A stretch of DNA of 64,000 nucleotides from Vanilla planifolia (taxonomy: Eukaryota > Streptophyta > Magnoliopsida > Asparagales > Orchidaceae), in assembly GCA_023846275.1 (NCBI GenBank), contig JAIUJO010000292.1, positions 407,260 to 471,259 on the forward strand, read 5' to 3'. Below, piece by piece: positions 1-11,224 of this stretch. The notes beneath the pieces were generated by a model. The model did not search any database and had not been told where the DNA came from. It worked only from the letters and a program-made list of their open reading frames with translations. The position numbers and the translations under genes are program-made. How positions within the stretch are numbered: the stretch's first letter is position 1; each line of letters opens with the position of its first letter.

Positions 1-2690
1 ATGTTAAAATCCTCTATAATAATCAATGGTCTAACAAGCTTTGTAAATAATCTGATTTGCTTTTAAGCTATCCAATAGATCATACACTTTTTGGATTCAT
101 ACACCACACAACACCTCAATAAAGCCACAATAACCCTTCACAATTTAGTCAAATATTAGACAAAGTAGTTCCAATTCATACACAAATGTTGATCCACCTC
201 ATGTCTATTAAATCACCGAAGATTACAATAAGGGAACATCAAAGACCCAATTATTTATTTCCAAGTGCTATAAATAGCTATGAGTTTTTATCACTTATCC
301 CTCAAATATTCCATACTAGAAACACAGCCATATATTATTAGCTAAAAAATGTGTGCCTAGGTAAAACTGCTTACCTCTGCAACCCTCTTGACCATGCTAA
401 ATCTGAATTTAGATGCAATTGCTTTTCATAACAACATCTGAGACTTGGACATCAGTAGTAATAATAGCCTTGCAAAGAGGGCTAAAGCCTCTAGCTATTG
501 TTTACAATTAAGAAAATATTTTGTAGACCATTTGAGCTCCTCCTGAAGAAATCCTCCTCTGTCTTAATAATAAAGTACCATTTTTTGGCAACTAAAGAAC
601 TGCTCAACCATATAAGAGTTTTGTTTGACAATTTTCATGACCTTCCAATAAAGATGCTTCACAAAAATAGCACACCATTACTCCAAAATTTCTCTTATAG
701 TAGTAATTTATTATACATAAGCTTGTCAAATGCAAAGAAAATAACGAAATGGCTTAATAACTGTGGTTTCTTATGCATGGCAATATAATGTTTTACACAA
801 AAGCTTTCAACTAAGCTAACCAACATCCACTCATCAAATCAAATAGCCACAAAGACTGACAACCACCACTAGTTATAATATCTTTAGGAATTCTACATTG
901 AATTCATCTCCAAGAATTATACATCCTTGTTATGGATATTTCAAGTCTTGTTTGCATTATTATTAATCACCACATCTTGACAAAACTTAATGTTGTGTTT
1001 ACACACCTTGTAACCATAGCCAAGTTTGAGCTAAGCTTGAACCTCAAGATGATCATCATGTAAGTAATTGAAACCTCTAGTTTTTATGCCAAGTAAACTT
1101 ATCATGATTAGAAGCATTAGAGCAAGTCAAAAGTCTAAAGTTTTAGCCAAGGAAAAAAGTATGGCATTTAATTATATTTGTAATTAAGTAAATATTCCAA
1201 CTGTTGTTTTAGGTCATCATCTTAATGACAACCTCCTCTATCATAAAATTAAAGTATCAAGTTCAAGAAACTAAAGAAGCTCTTTTCCTTATAAGAATTC
1301 TATTAAACAATTCTATGGATAGGTAATAAGCTTGTTTCTTAAAAGTAGAACTCAATTACTCCAAATTTGCCCTTGTTGTAGTAAATTGATATACACAAGA
1401 TTCTCTGATACATAACAAATCTCCCAATGACTAAATATTGATAGCTTCCTAAGCATGTTAATTTCGGATTTTACATAAAAGAATTTAAAGAAGCTGGCAA
1501 ATGAGCACACATCAAAACTTATAGCCACATACATTGGCAATCATCACTGCTGAAAAATCTCCAAGAATTCTATGTAGAATACATTTCCAAGAATTGCACG
1601 TCCACCTCTATTGCCATTTTGAGTCCTTCCAATACTAAAAAAACTAGAAAAATTTGCATTCATGTTAATCGTGGTGTCTTGACCAAACTTAATGTTGTTT
1701 CTCTCTACTTAGTAGTAGTAGCCAAGCTCTTGCCAAGCTTAAAACTTCTTCAATACGATCATCACCAAGAAGGTAATAAAAAACCACTACTTTTCATGCC
1801 AAATGAACTTCATGTAATTAGCTAACCCTTATATGCCCTAGCCAAAGTACCTTAAAAATCATGATAATGTAAAGCCTTAAAAATTACTAAGTGTAGTTTC
1901 CAAGTGCATCTTATAACACCTTAGCCATCTACAATTGCTCAAAAGGTCTAGGTAAGAAATGGCCCTTGCTCCATATTCTTTGAATTCCAATGTTTTTCTT
2001 TAATACCAATATTTTTATTTTTTTAATTTTCAAACTTACTAGAGGCAATCACCTCTAATTACCATTCCTTATTTTCTTTATAAACTCCAAATTATTCCAT
2101 GGAGCTTTTGCCCTTTTAACAAGCTTAGCCAATGCTACAATAGTGGATGGACTATGATTTCCTAACACTTCCACTTATATTTTCAAAATGTATACCTTAA
2201 TCTATGAAGAGTCACTACAACTACCATCCACAACCCTATTAATTCATGAACAATGTTTTTTATTTGTATTAATTTCATCTTCTCCATGCACAATCTATTT
2301 TTGTACATACTTCATCTTAGATGAATGCCCTCTATACCAATCATTCTTGGGGTAGATTGTGCCCCTATGCACAACTTTCTCTTTAACTTCTAGCATGTAA
2401 AGCCTAGTCAACTCTTTCTTAGATCATTGAAATTCACATTCTTCCTTTATTGTGTTGATGTTAACACTGTCCTCTTCCTATGTTGCAAAATCATCCATGA
2501 GGCCAAACCAATTGTTTTACATCAATCATATTCAGATACTTCAAAACCATATTTAGATACCTCAAAATCATATTCAAATCTTCATAATATATCAATCTTA
2601 TTCATATGCTTCAAAATCATATTTAGATACTTAAAAATCATATTTGTATAGTTCATAACACAAAATTTAGGTTCATACAATATAGCCATT
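1..2690 (-). mobile_element. Decayed L1-type LINE remnant D (endonuclease end and linker)
   Basis: No open frame survives. The stretch 50-340, read on the minus strand, aligns with the better preserved endonuclease N-terminus of LINE B (20960-21190): both keep a tryptophan-asparagine start followed by a His-[Asp/Glu]-Val and Asn-Trp-Asn-Tyr pattern. The stretch 440-2400 matches the linker of LINE B between ORF1 and endonuclease (about 21800-23000) in order and orientation, including the phrase 'tttttatgccaagt.aactt'. ORF1 is not seen; homology stops near 2690 where plastid DNA begins. Short frames on either strand are chance. The family is inferred from the other copies in the window, not from this piece alone. 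Confidence 0.55.
541..1820 (-). repeat. Two tandem diverged copies of a ~690-bp unit in the LINE linker
   Basis: The block 541-1100 is repeated at about 1232-1820. Both begin with a cctcctct...aaagta core, both carry 'ccaagaattatacatcc' or a close variant, both carry 'aaacttaatgttgt', and both end with 'tttt(c/t)atgccaa(g/a)t.aactt'. The same unit recurs in LINE B, where one copy holds an extra GC-rich island. The repetition therefore belongs to the element rather than to this locus. Confidence 0.6.
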
Positions 2691-2784
2691 CCCACATTAT
2701 CGCATCATCTCCATGGGCCTTTTATCGATTCTCAATCAGTCACAGTGGGGGAGCAAGCGAAAATAGAAAAATGCAGATTAGGTT

Positions 2785-2856
2785 TAGGGATAATCAAGCT
2801 CGAACTGATGACTTCCGCCACGTGAAGGTGACAATCTATCACTGAGTTATATCCCT
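2785..2856 (-). pseudogene. trnV-GAC: Plastid trnV-GAC relic in NUPT
   Basis: On the minus strand 72 bases match plastid valine tRNA (GAC) from acceptor start to acceptor end: 'agggatataactcag' at the 5' side, and a T-arm containing 'gttcgagc' followed by 'attatcccta'. The length equals the functional gene. Changes lie in the D-arm and the anticodon stem, and the anticodon reads CAC instead of GAC, so it would not be a working plastid tRNA. Its orientation opposite to rps12 is that of the plastid inverted repeat. The sequence just to the left (2700-2784) resembles the rrn16-trnV spacer. Confidence 0.88.
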
Positions 2857-2859
2857 TCC

Positions 2860-3550
2860 CTAAATTCTGTTGAGAAATAGAACTAACAAATACGAACTAA
2901 CAAATACGAACTAAGAACTAAGACTAGTCTAATTAAAAGATAAACTCAAAATTCAAATCTATATTCTAGTACTATAAATAAAATGTTAAATAAATCTAAA
3001 ACTAAAAAATAATACAAATAGAATAATTGCAATATATTAATAATAACACACAAATATAATAGATAATAGATATATAATAAATAAATAGTTTAATAAAATA
3101 ATCAAATCAAATAAATAAAATAATAGTTGAAATAATAGAACAAAAAAGGTATAATAGAAAATAAAAAGATATAATAAAAAATAAAAAAAGATAAAATATA
3201 AAATGAAAAATATATAACAGAGAAGCACTATCTTTTCTATATACTTTTTGCTATGCAACCCTTAGATAATCAATTAGATCACATGGATATCCCTTCAACA
3301 CAACATAGGCCATTGAAAGTAACTCAAATTGCTCACCAAAGCACAAAAGCAAAGACCTTTCCTATCATCAAATATATTCTTATTTGAATAGTGCATAACT
3401 ACATGGATATGCTCACACTATGCATCCAATTTGGATTCCATTCAAAATTTTCCTTCGGAGTGATTGAGAAGGCATTGGAACATGAAACATGATTGGATTG
3501 GGCTGAGTTACGCTTTGAAATGGAGTGGATGGAGGAATTTGATTCTCAAT
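2860..3550. other. AT-rich low-complexity stretch, trnV-rps12 spacer of the NUPT
   Basis: Bases 2940-3230 are almost pure A and T with short (AATA)-like iterations; no gene is visible. By position it corresponds to the plastid spacer between trnV-GAC and rps12, expanded or reworked after insertion. Confidence 0.4.
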
Positions 3551-3664
3551 CTAAGAAAAGGTTGCAATTCTTTCAAAAAAATTGAACGAGGATCCGTATG
3601 ATGATAAAAGCTCACATATGGTTCTATAGTGTGATAGTAAGGGTGACTTATATGTCAACTTTTC

Positions 3665-4456
3665 TACTATCACCCCTAAAAAACTAAACTCTGTCTTACA
3701 TAATGTTGCTAGAGTAGGATTAACCTTTGGATTACAAATCACTACTTTGCCAAAATTTACTTGAACATTCTATAGTATTAGTAAGAAGAGAAAGGGTTAA
3801 CGATTTACCTAGTATTAGATATGACATTATTCGTCAAACCCTAGATATTGTCAAAGTAAAGGATCACTGATAAGGGTGTTCTAGTGCATTGTAGATTCTT
3901 ATGCAAGACTTGTATCAATTGATGATGCCATGTGAACTACTAAAAACATGTAACTTGTATGGCTAAACTAATAGCAAATGTTTGAATGGGGACTAGACAG
4001 GCTACCCATAATACAAAATATCTTCTTTCTAATGAGATTTGATTCAGAACTACATGTCCAAGGTGCTCTATTGGAACAAATTTAGAGGTTTTTCCTTAAT
4101 TTGTCTGTGCCAAAAAAAATTTGAAACAACTCGAATTTTTTAGAATAGATTTGAGTATAATAGTAATGATACAAAGCACTTCTTTTTTCATTAAAGAATT
4201 TTGGAAGCCCAAGGACATGATCGTATGGATATGTAAAACATAAGATTTCCCATCATCGTTGGAAATGGATGGAAACAGATACTCAATTTGAATGGAAAGT
4301 GAGCAAACAAATTGCATGCTTGATCTCATACATACAAATTGAATTTTATTGAAAGGCATATTTAGTGAAAGCCATATGTACAGCTTGGAGGGAGATTTTT
4401 CTTATCTTTTGAGATCCACCCTACAATATGGGTTTAAAAAGAAAAAGCTAAAATAA
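3665..4456 (+). pseudogene. rps12: Plastid rps12 3' exons relic (exon 2, intron, exon 3)
   Basis: Small-subunit ribosomal protein uS12, 3' trans-spliced half. Exon 2 runs about 3665-3883 and still encodes the conserved Thr-Pro-Lys-Lys-(x)-Asn-Ser start and the Arg-Val-x-Asp-Leu-Pro region, but in more than one frame and with an in-frame stop. The group II intron lies at about 3884-4421 (5' end gtgca), with the well conserved downstream intron text around 3890-4430. Exon 3 ends with a stop at 4454-4456. The order exon-intron-exon and an intron of about 540 bp agree with plastid rps12. It cannot make a product because exon 1 is elsewhere in plastids and the reading frame is broken. Confidence 0.9.
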
Positions 4457-4518
4457 GAATTTGTTTTTAGCCCTTATCAAAATAAAACAAATTCTTTAAT
4501 TTTTCTAATGTTCATTTC

Positions 4519-4979
4519 ATGTCGAGGGGCTGCAAAAAACTTATAAAATTTGATCTAATTTATCATAATTTATTAGTTAACTTGTTGGTTAACCATTACT
4601 AAAACACGAAAAAAATCATTGTCATATAATATTATATGTCAAGTTGTGAAAAAGTTTCAATAATAGATAAAAAAATCCTTTATCAGTCTTACATAAAGCA
4701 ATATGTAGAGTAACCCCTGATATAGTAGTAAAAGCAACATGTGTAAGCAGATCAACTCATCAAATTTTTGTTGAAATATGATCTACACATGGAAAAGTGA
4801 TTGCAATTCTTTGGTTATTATGGTCATCCTACAAGCATCTAAGTCAAAATCAAATATGGCTTTCCATATTAAGTATTGAAATAATAGATGGTTCGAAAGG
4901 CCTTTGTGATGCTATACGCAGAAAGGAAGAGACTCATTGAACGATAAAGGAAAATAGAGCTTTTGCACATTTTTGTTAA
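4519..4979 (+). pseudogene. rps7: Plastid rps7 relic
   Basis: Small-subunit ribosomal protein uS7. The copy starts with ATG at 4519 (Met-Ser-Arg-Gly) and ends at the expected TAA (4977-4979) after the Ala-His-Phe end; 461 bp against the usual 468 bp. Readable stretches include the Leu-Val-Asn-x-Leu-Val-Asn segment near 4577 and the end near 4900-4979. Stops and frameshifts occur along it. It lies about 60 bp downstream of rps12 exon 3, as in plastids. The 3' flank up to about 5100 also matches the plastid rps7-ndhB spacer. Confidence 0.9.
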
Positions 4980-5294
4980 TCCATGAACAAGATCTATATT
5001 AACACATAGATCCATGGATTCGTACATCTTGATTAGAAAAGAATCAATAGAAAATGAAAGAATCAGGCTCAATCTTTCTTGAAACAAACATAAAGGCAAA
5101 GAAAGTTGAAAAATAAATTATTGATCAACTAAGCCTTCTCGATGGCTTGCTTGAAAGGAGAATTTTATAGAAATATCATGGACTAAGCTTTGATCCTTAT
5201 CTTATTTATGGGGATTCCATAGTTAACCCATTTCAAAAAGAGAAGATGGAAAGTAATTGAGACTTTTTCATAGATTGGATGTTGTTACAAATTC

Positions 5295-5345
5295 ATGATC
5301 TGGCTTGTACAAAATGAAAACTTCAATCTCGATTCCATTATTATA
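5295..5345 (+). pseudogene. ndhB: Plastid ndhB 5' end only
   Basis: The first codons of NAD(P)H dehydrogenase subunit 2 are readable from the ATG at 5295 (Met-Ile-Trp-x-Val-Gln-Asn-Glu-Asn-Phe) and similarity stops near 5345. The full gene is over 2 kb with its intron; here only about 620 bp separate this start from trnL-CAA, so most of it has been deleted. Bases 5345-5970 contain no coding sequence that I can name and may include spacer DNA from upstream of trnL. Confidence 0.7.
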
Positions 5346-5970
5346 AATTTATAACCCCAACCCATTTCCATTATGGTAAAAAATATCTACTAATTCTTTT
5401 GCTTTAGTAAAAGGGACCTTGAACTAAAAAATTGACCTAGAAGCTAAAAGTGGTTATCCAAAGCAATTGCAAAAATTGGGTTTATCGATACTCCTGGGGT
5501 AGTAGATGCTATCATAGGTATAGTCATCCTCAATTCAATGGATTTTTTTATCTAAAAGGAGAACCTTTTCAAATTTCATACGCGAGGGGTTCTTTTTTGT
5601 TACAATAGGACTACTTATGAGCATTTTTTTTGTCTATTATATATTGATATATAACAAAGAGAAAGAATCAAGTTCTTAATGACTGAGCAAAGCAATGAAA
5701 GAGAGGCCTATCTACCATCTACATAATAATAAATAGAGTTTTCAAAAAACTTTTTGTAAAATGAAGAAAGAGGCTTAATTTGACATCCTTTTGATATATA
5801 GCTTGATATATTCCTTCAGATAATTCAAATTGAAGAAATTTTATTTCTGAATCGAACCTATATGGCATGGTCCATCGATGGCAATACTCCAACACTCCCC
5901 CCTTGTCTTATATTCCACATATTACACTAGATATGTATCATATTCATGTGATATGATTCAGTTTTAAGAT

Positions 5971-6051
5971 GCCTTGATGGTGAAATTGAAGACATAGGAA
6001 AATCAAAAACTCGTGCTAAAGGGTGTGGATGTTTGAATCCTCATCAAGGCA
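5971..6051 (+). pseudogene. trnL-CAA: Plastid trnL-CAA relic in NUPT
   Basis: Eighty-one bases match plastid leucine tRNA (CAA): 5' 'gccttgatggtgaaa', the anticodon-arm remainder 'tcgtgctaaagg', a T-arm of the form 'gtttgaatcc' and 3' 'catcaaggca'. The acceptor stem still pairs (gccttga / tcaaggc), but the anticodon stem is mutated. Its place beyond ndhB on the same strand is the plastid inverted-repeat order. Confidence 0.85.
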
Positions 6052-6382
6052 TAATCATAAATAGATAAGATACTCAATATATCAATATTGACATGCCAAG
6101 TATCTTAATCTTATCTATTGAGACGAAGTTTTTCAGTGATCATCACGATATGAGTCTGAGCTTTTGTAGTGGATCATAGAATATTTGTGATCTTCTCTAT
6201 CTAATGAATAAGGAGTCCATTATGAAATCATGTGCATTGTGTGGATCCTTTTCCTTGAGTATATGAGTATATGATTAAATTAGTTAGTTAATTCAAAAAA
6301 TGATTCATTATTGGAGTAGATAGAAACAACCATTTAAGTGGACATGCTTTCGATGGAGGTTTCATTAGTGAAATTTCTTTGA

Positions 6383-6592
6383 TTGTATTATGAAGTATCT
6401 AGATATGATTTTGAGGTATCAAACTTTTTTCTACAAAAGTACATTTACTCAGTTGCTAGTAATCATAGGTTGAATATTTTTGAACCTGTAGAAGGTATTG
6501 ACAATGACTATGATACTATATCTAGTTTAGTACTTGTGAAATGTTTAATTGATCGAATTTATCAACTAAATTCCTTGTTCTTTGGTTACTGA
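6383..6592 (+). pseudogene. matK-like N-terminal fragment (plastid intron maturase)
   Basis: A 69-codon open stretch carries, around residues 18-35, a Tyr-Ile-Tyr-x-x-Ala-x-x-His-x-Leu-Asn pattern and then Glu-Pro-Val-Glu...Asp-Asn and Ser-Leu-Val-Leu-Val-Lys-x-Leu-Ile-x-Arg-Ile-Tyr-Gln. This is the order of conserved segments at the N-terminus of plastid maturase K, and the Glu-Pro-Val-Glu wording is closer to angiosperm than to conifer matK as I remember them. Only about 14% of the usual 500 residues is present. matK does not neighbour trnL-CAA in plastids, so this would be a second plastid piece joined to the first. Assignment is moderate. Confidence 0.5.
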
Positions 6593-6852
6593 TTCTCATA
6601 TTTTAGAAGAGATGCTTACTTATTAGATTATTGCCTTTCTAATAATCTAATAATTAGAAACATAAAAGTGTAATTGAGACTAATAATGCTAAGCAAAACT
6701 ATATTATCTCTTATCCAAGGTACCACACTACTAAGTAGCTTGCTGGTATGTGAAGAACCATGCAACAAATAGAAATTATTGTTTATCATAAAATAGTTGG
6801 ATCTAAATGCCTACACCTATAGAAAGTCTTTCCAAGTGATAACCAGCCTACA

Positions 6853-7285
6853 GTGCTTTCCAAACCATGTAACCTACCATGTCAACAAACTTCAAAAGAT
6901 ACTTACTCACTTGGAATAAAATCAAAAAGCACCATCTTTAATGTACCCACAAATATATTTGTAAAGACTTTGTGTATCACATTACAAAGCCTAATAGATA
7001 TAAAGTATTTAGGTTTTGAAGCACCCAGTACTTTAAGAACTAGAATTATCAATCTTTCTTCCACCTATTGGGCAATAGCTATCTGTAAAGAATTGTTTCA
7101 TAGTTGTAATAGTATCTACCTTGCTAATGTTCCAATATCCATGCACAAATTCTGCAAAGATGCCATCTACATTAAGGGCTTTGTTTTGATAGACATAAAG
7201 GCATTCCTAATCTCATCTTCACTTATTAAAGCCAATAAACCTTTCCCTTTCTCACTATTAATTACATTTCCTACCCAAAAAATGA
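6853..7285 (-). pseudogene. LINE C reverse transcriptase, N-terminal segment
   Basis: Non-LTR reverse transcriptase copies element RNA into DNA at a nicked target. On the minus strand this segment reads, with one or more frame changes, an Ile-Ser-Glu-Asp-Glu-Ile stretch, a Val-Asp-Gly region, then Leu-Lys-Val-x-Gly-Ala-Ser-Lys-Pro-Lys and an Ile-x-Leu-Cys-Asn-Val-Ile-x-Lys-Val pattern. These are the conserved segments that precede the catalytic palm in plant L1-like ORF2. A 172-codon open frame on the opposite strand over the same bases is only a shadow. Confidence 0.65.
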
Positions 7286-7308
7286 TCTACCTCATGCCAA
7301 TTAAACAT

Positions 7309-7494
7309 TTATTGAGAAACTTCCAAAAGATCAACTATGAAGACCTTTTTTCCCTTTTCCAAATGCCATGAGTAGCCAAATGATTTAGGTACTTTAATCC
7401 CCAAACATTCCATACTACAAATAAGTTCAAATTTTATTAACAAAAATAACATTACAATTGGGCATAATGGTTTTCTTCGATGCACCTTATCCAC
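7309..7494 (-). pseudogene. LINE C endonuclease N-terminal fragment
   Basis: A 61-codon frame begins at the conserved start of the L1 AP-like endonuclease (in another frame Trp-Asn-Val-Trp-Gly-Leu) and matches the endonuclease starts of LINE A (about 13640) and LINE B (about 21190) in the window. It is joined almost directly to reverse transcriptase sequence, so the rest of the endonuclease has been deleted. Confidence 0.5.
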
Positions 7495-9779
7495 GAATAA
7501 TTAGCATTTTACAAGGACAACAACGCCACAGTAGCAAGTAGCACAACGATAATTCATGAAATTAATTACACAATTTGTATAAAGTAAGCCTTCTTCAACT
7601 AAGTTCCTAAAATTGACTATTAATAAAACCAACAACCCAACATAGTAGATGTACCCTCTCTATCAAAAAAAAACAACAAATGACCTTCCTCACTATAAGG
7701 TAACCAAACAGTACATTGAAACCATAGCCAACTATAGCATAGTGTGATAACATTACATACAAACTAATGATACAATAAGATTACACCAAAAAGGCATGTT
7801 GGAGTTTCCCATGTTCTCTTTTTTAGGAACGTAGTGTTAACTTACTAAATTATTTCCATCCATATTTACTTTAATTTTTTAGACCCATCCAAGAATTTAA
7901 TTACATAGCGATCCAATTCCTCACGAGAATAAAACTTGAAGTCTAGTCCTCAGTTATGCAATAACATCTAAGAAAATAATTTACTTCCCTCCTTGCATAG
8001 TAGTAAGTCCAATTGGAGTAAAAAAGAGTTGTTAACACAGCATTCATAACAAATTTTAACTCAACCTCTAGAAACCTTTCATGCATAGATTTCCACATCA
8101 TCTATAGGTCATAGTTTAAATTAAATACAAATATAGCAATAACTTTATGCACATAATAGATGAGTTTCACTCGTTACTTCCCTTGTTTTGAAAACTAATT
8201 GATTTGCAACCCCTCACATCTTTGCTGAATTTTTTAGTAGTTCTACTAAAATTCAATTTAGTGTGGTTGATTTATATAGTATATCCTAGGCTCCAAACAA
8301 TTCCTATTGAGAAAATAAGAGAAATCATGGCTAAAACTATACTCCTTATAACTACCAAACAAGAAAAGTCATTCTTAGCAATTATTTAAACATAGTTTGA
8401 TGAGATCCTCCTCAACAAAACACCTTCCACACTCTATAAGACATATTGTCATAAGCAAGATTGTGTTATCACCATTTTACTTGAGTTCAAATTCTTCGGA
8501 GCTAAGTAAGGACTTTTGCAATCATTGATGCTAATCGTTCTAACAACATACTCTTTGACCATACTCAATTAACCATGAGTCCAGATTAAGAAAAAAAAAC
8601 TCTCATCCTTCTAAACATTCTGACATAATTCATCGTAGACCTCCATTTGACATTGTCTCCCAAAGCCAAAAAGCCACAGCTTCTAGTTGGCACCTGTTGT
8701 AACAAATTGATAAAATTCCTTTGTTCACATAGGGAACAAAAAGGGGATGTAGCTTAGCCAAACCTAAAGTTGCCATACTTTTCAACTGCTAACCATATTA
8801 TTTATGCCATGAGAAGATGGAACATAATACAATGTATAATAATTCTTCAAATAACATGTTTTTCTTGGCTCCAAAAGCTTGTTATTATTGTTGTAATAGA
8901 AAGAGTAATTACAATATCATATGTAATAGTACCATACCACGCAAGATGACCATTCTTCAAAACTTATTTTGCCAAAGTACCTTGACATCCATAGTAGCAA
9001 TAGTTTCTCAATTGACCATCCACTGAGCACAACTCAATGAATTTCACTTCCACTTTTTTGCATATATGAATCATGCCTCTACTCTAAGCAAAAGAAATAT
9101 TTGCTAAAGTGTTAATAATTATAGCTAGCATAAATAATATATCCATAATTTAACTTAGCCTAATCTTTAAATGAGAGATCCTCCTCCCTTTATTCTTTAT
9201 AATTTTCATTATCATAATAAAATTCATTCAATGATACACTTACCCTTTCTTCGACTCTAGAAGACACTAAATTAATGGATGGATTTGGCATGCATGAGAG
9301 TTCCAATTGGATCTCTAATTTCTACACCTAAGTATCTAAAGAATTGATAAGGCATTTTACTCCTTTGCTACATTATCAGTTATATGTTTTATTAAAAATA
9401 GGTTGATCCTCTCCTAGAATTTTCTACTTTGGTACCCAATCAACCATGACAGTACCTCCATAATGCCCACCTTGTTTACTATAGGACCTACCCCTTTGAA
9501 TTACTTTCAGCATTTTTTCTTGTTTGTATTATGTTTTCGCCTCCTGCTTGCTCATATCTTTACTTACTGCAGCCTTCCACTAGTATGTTGCTATGATCAA
9601 CCTCTTTTTCCATGGTTAGACTACCATCCATGCTCTAAATCCTTATCTCTTCTCATCATTTCTTATGTCCTTAATTACTTTGATGTAGATCCCTATGTTA
9701 TCCTTGTTGGGTCATACATCTAAAGGAGAAGCTCTCTCAACTATAGTAGTAGTAGTGAGTACCAACACACTAAGTGTAC

Positions 9780-10440
9780 TTTATCCAGAAGAAAGCCGTA
9801 TCTTGCCACATATGATGCATGTAGTGGGTAGTCCCTCATATTCAAACTATTAAAAAGACTAATCTAGGTGTCCATTAATCCATATTCACACTCTTTGAAA
9901 AATTTGAAAGCTCCATTCTAAAACACAGCTTAGAAAAGGTTGACCTTTCTATGTTTGTCATTTAGTTTTTGATCAAAATAAGTTCCTATATATATTTGGC
10001 AATGTACAATATGTTCTCCATTTCTTAATATAGAAGTGGGAGCAACAAAAAATGAATCCAAATTGGGGCACACATGATTGTTATAGAACTAGTTTTTAAA
10101 TTTAGTTGACCACATGTCTAACCCCAAAGCTAAATTAGGAACCTATAATAGTCCTCCAAAATAAACATAATCTCTATCTATAGTAAAATCAAAGTGATAT
10201 AGAAAATCCTAATGATCATGTTCAATATTTTAAATCCTCTCAAATGACACCACCTATATTGCCTCACTCAATAGATATATTTCATCATTTATTATGAATA
10301 AGGTATCTTTTTGTGCCACCATATTGACATATAAATTTGTTGGTCTATCTAAGTAGTTAATGGAGGAACCTTTCATCAGAGTAGTATTAACAATGCTTAT
10401 TCTCCCTTTTGTAAGAGCCACCTTAAATTAAATTGATGTC
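9780..10440 (-). pseudogene. LINE C ORF1-like region
   Basis: This block is similar over its length to 15950-16690 (LINE A) and in its core to 23790-24130 (LINE B). LINE B still shows a CCHC zinc knuckle at the matching place, which marks plant LINE ORF1 (nucleic-acid-binding protein). Here the knuckle is only partly readable and the frame is broken many times. Confidence 0.55.
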
Positions 10441-11224
10441 TATGTAGTTTATCCCTTTATACTCAAAGTAATAATTTACGAAGCTATTAGACCATAACTC
10501 CTTCACAATATAGCGCTAATAGAAATAGCATTGCATGTCTTCTTTCTTATAATATCATCAACAAAGCTTCAATGTCTCAATCCCCCTCACATGTAGCCAT
10601 GAGTGAGTCAGAATCAGATTTAACACTAATCTCCATTAGAAAATGTTTACCTAGGGGTGCACTTGCACTTTTTAAACCCATGTGACCTTCCTTAATGGAT
10701 TATAGCTTGTATACATGTTTCTATAAATATTCTTTAAGTCCAATAGCATATCCTTATTTATTTGAAGCATAGCTATAGATAACAATAAAATCTTTTGGTG
10801 ATCCCACACACTAGGCACTTTAACCAACTTTACTACAAATGATAGATGCTCTGCCTCCATGGAAACAAGGGTTGGATAAGTAGTAATAGTAAGCATACCA
10901 AGCCATTTATCCAACAAATGAAATTGAATGACTCACAACAATCGAGAAAACCATATTATTTGTAGTCTAAGGGCTGTAATATTGCGTAATTTACATATAT
11001 GAGATGCACTGTACAACATATGAGGAGTGTTACTTGTCATAATGTACTTGGAGGTAAGGGATTGAACTTATAAATGGCATTCTTTAGTTATAACTATCCT
11101 GCAGTGTTTTGCAATCAACACTAAGTGTTAGGTGGACAAACTAAAAACTATAAGTTTCTCGTACTCCCTAGGAAAAGTTACTAGTTTTCAGTAGGCATAA
11201 TGTAATGTGGAACTAACATTTGAA

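Larger units (their letters stand above)
2690..6600. other. Old plastid DNA insertion in the nucleus (NUPT), inverted-repeat region
   Basis: Five plastid features occur in the order and relative orientation of the plastid inverted repeat: trnV-GAC (minus), then rps12 exons 2 and 3, rps7, the start of ndhB and trnL-CAA (all plus). All are full of point changes and small indels, mostly C to T or G to A, so this is an ageing nuclear copy and not a plastid contig. Most of ndhB is absent. The outer limits are approximate: to the left LINE sequence ends near 2690, to the right LINE C sequence is recognisable from about 6620. The insertion separates two LINE remnants of the same orientation. Confidence 0.9.
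6620..10650 (-). mobile_element. Decayed L1-type LINE C
   Basis: Reading 5' to 3' on the minus strand: ORF1-like sequence (10440-9780), a long linker (9780-7500), an endonuclease start (7494-7309), the N-terminal part of reverse transcriptase (7285-6853), then a C-terminal piece (6830-6690) matching LINE B at 18780-18960. The reverse-transcriptase catalytic core is missing, so there has been an internal deletion. Boundaries are estimated from where similarity to LINEs A and B begins and ends. The order of parts and spacing of ORF1 to endonuclease (about 2.3 kb) are the same as in LINEs A and B. Confidence 0.65.

Noticed and set aside
3037-3258. 73-codon hydrophobic minus-strand frame, apparently a membrane protein
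   Set aside because: The sequence is almost pure A and T; Phe/Ile/Leu/Tyr-rich frames arise by chance in such DNA.
6853-7371. 172-codon plus-strand open frame
   Set aside because: The opposite strand carries recognisable LINE reverse transcriptase segments; the plus-strand frame is their shadow.
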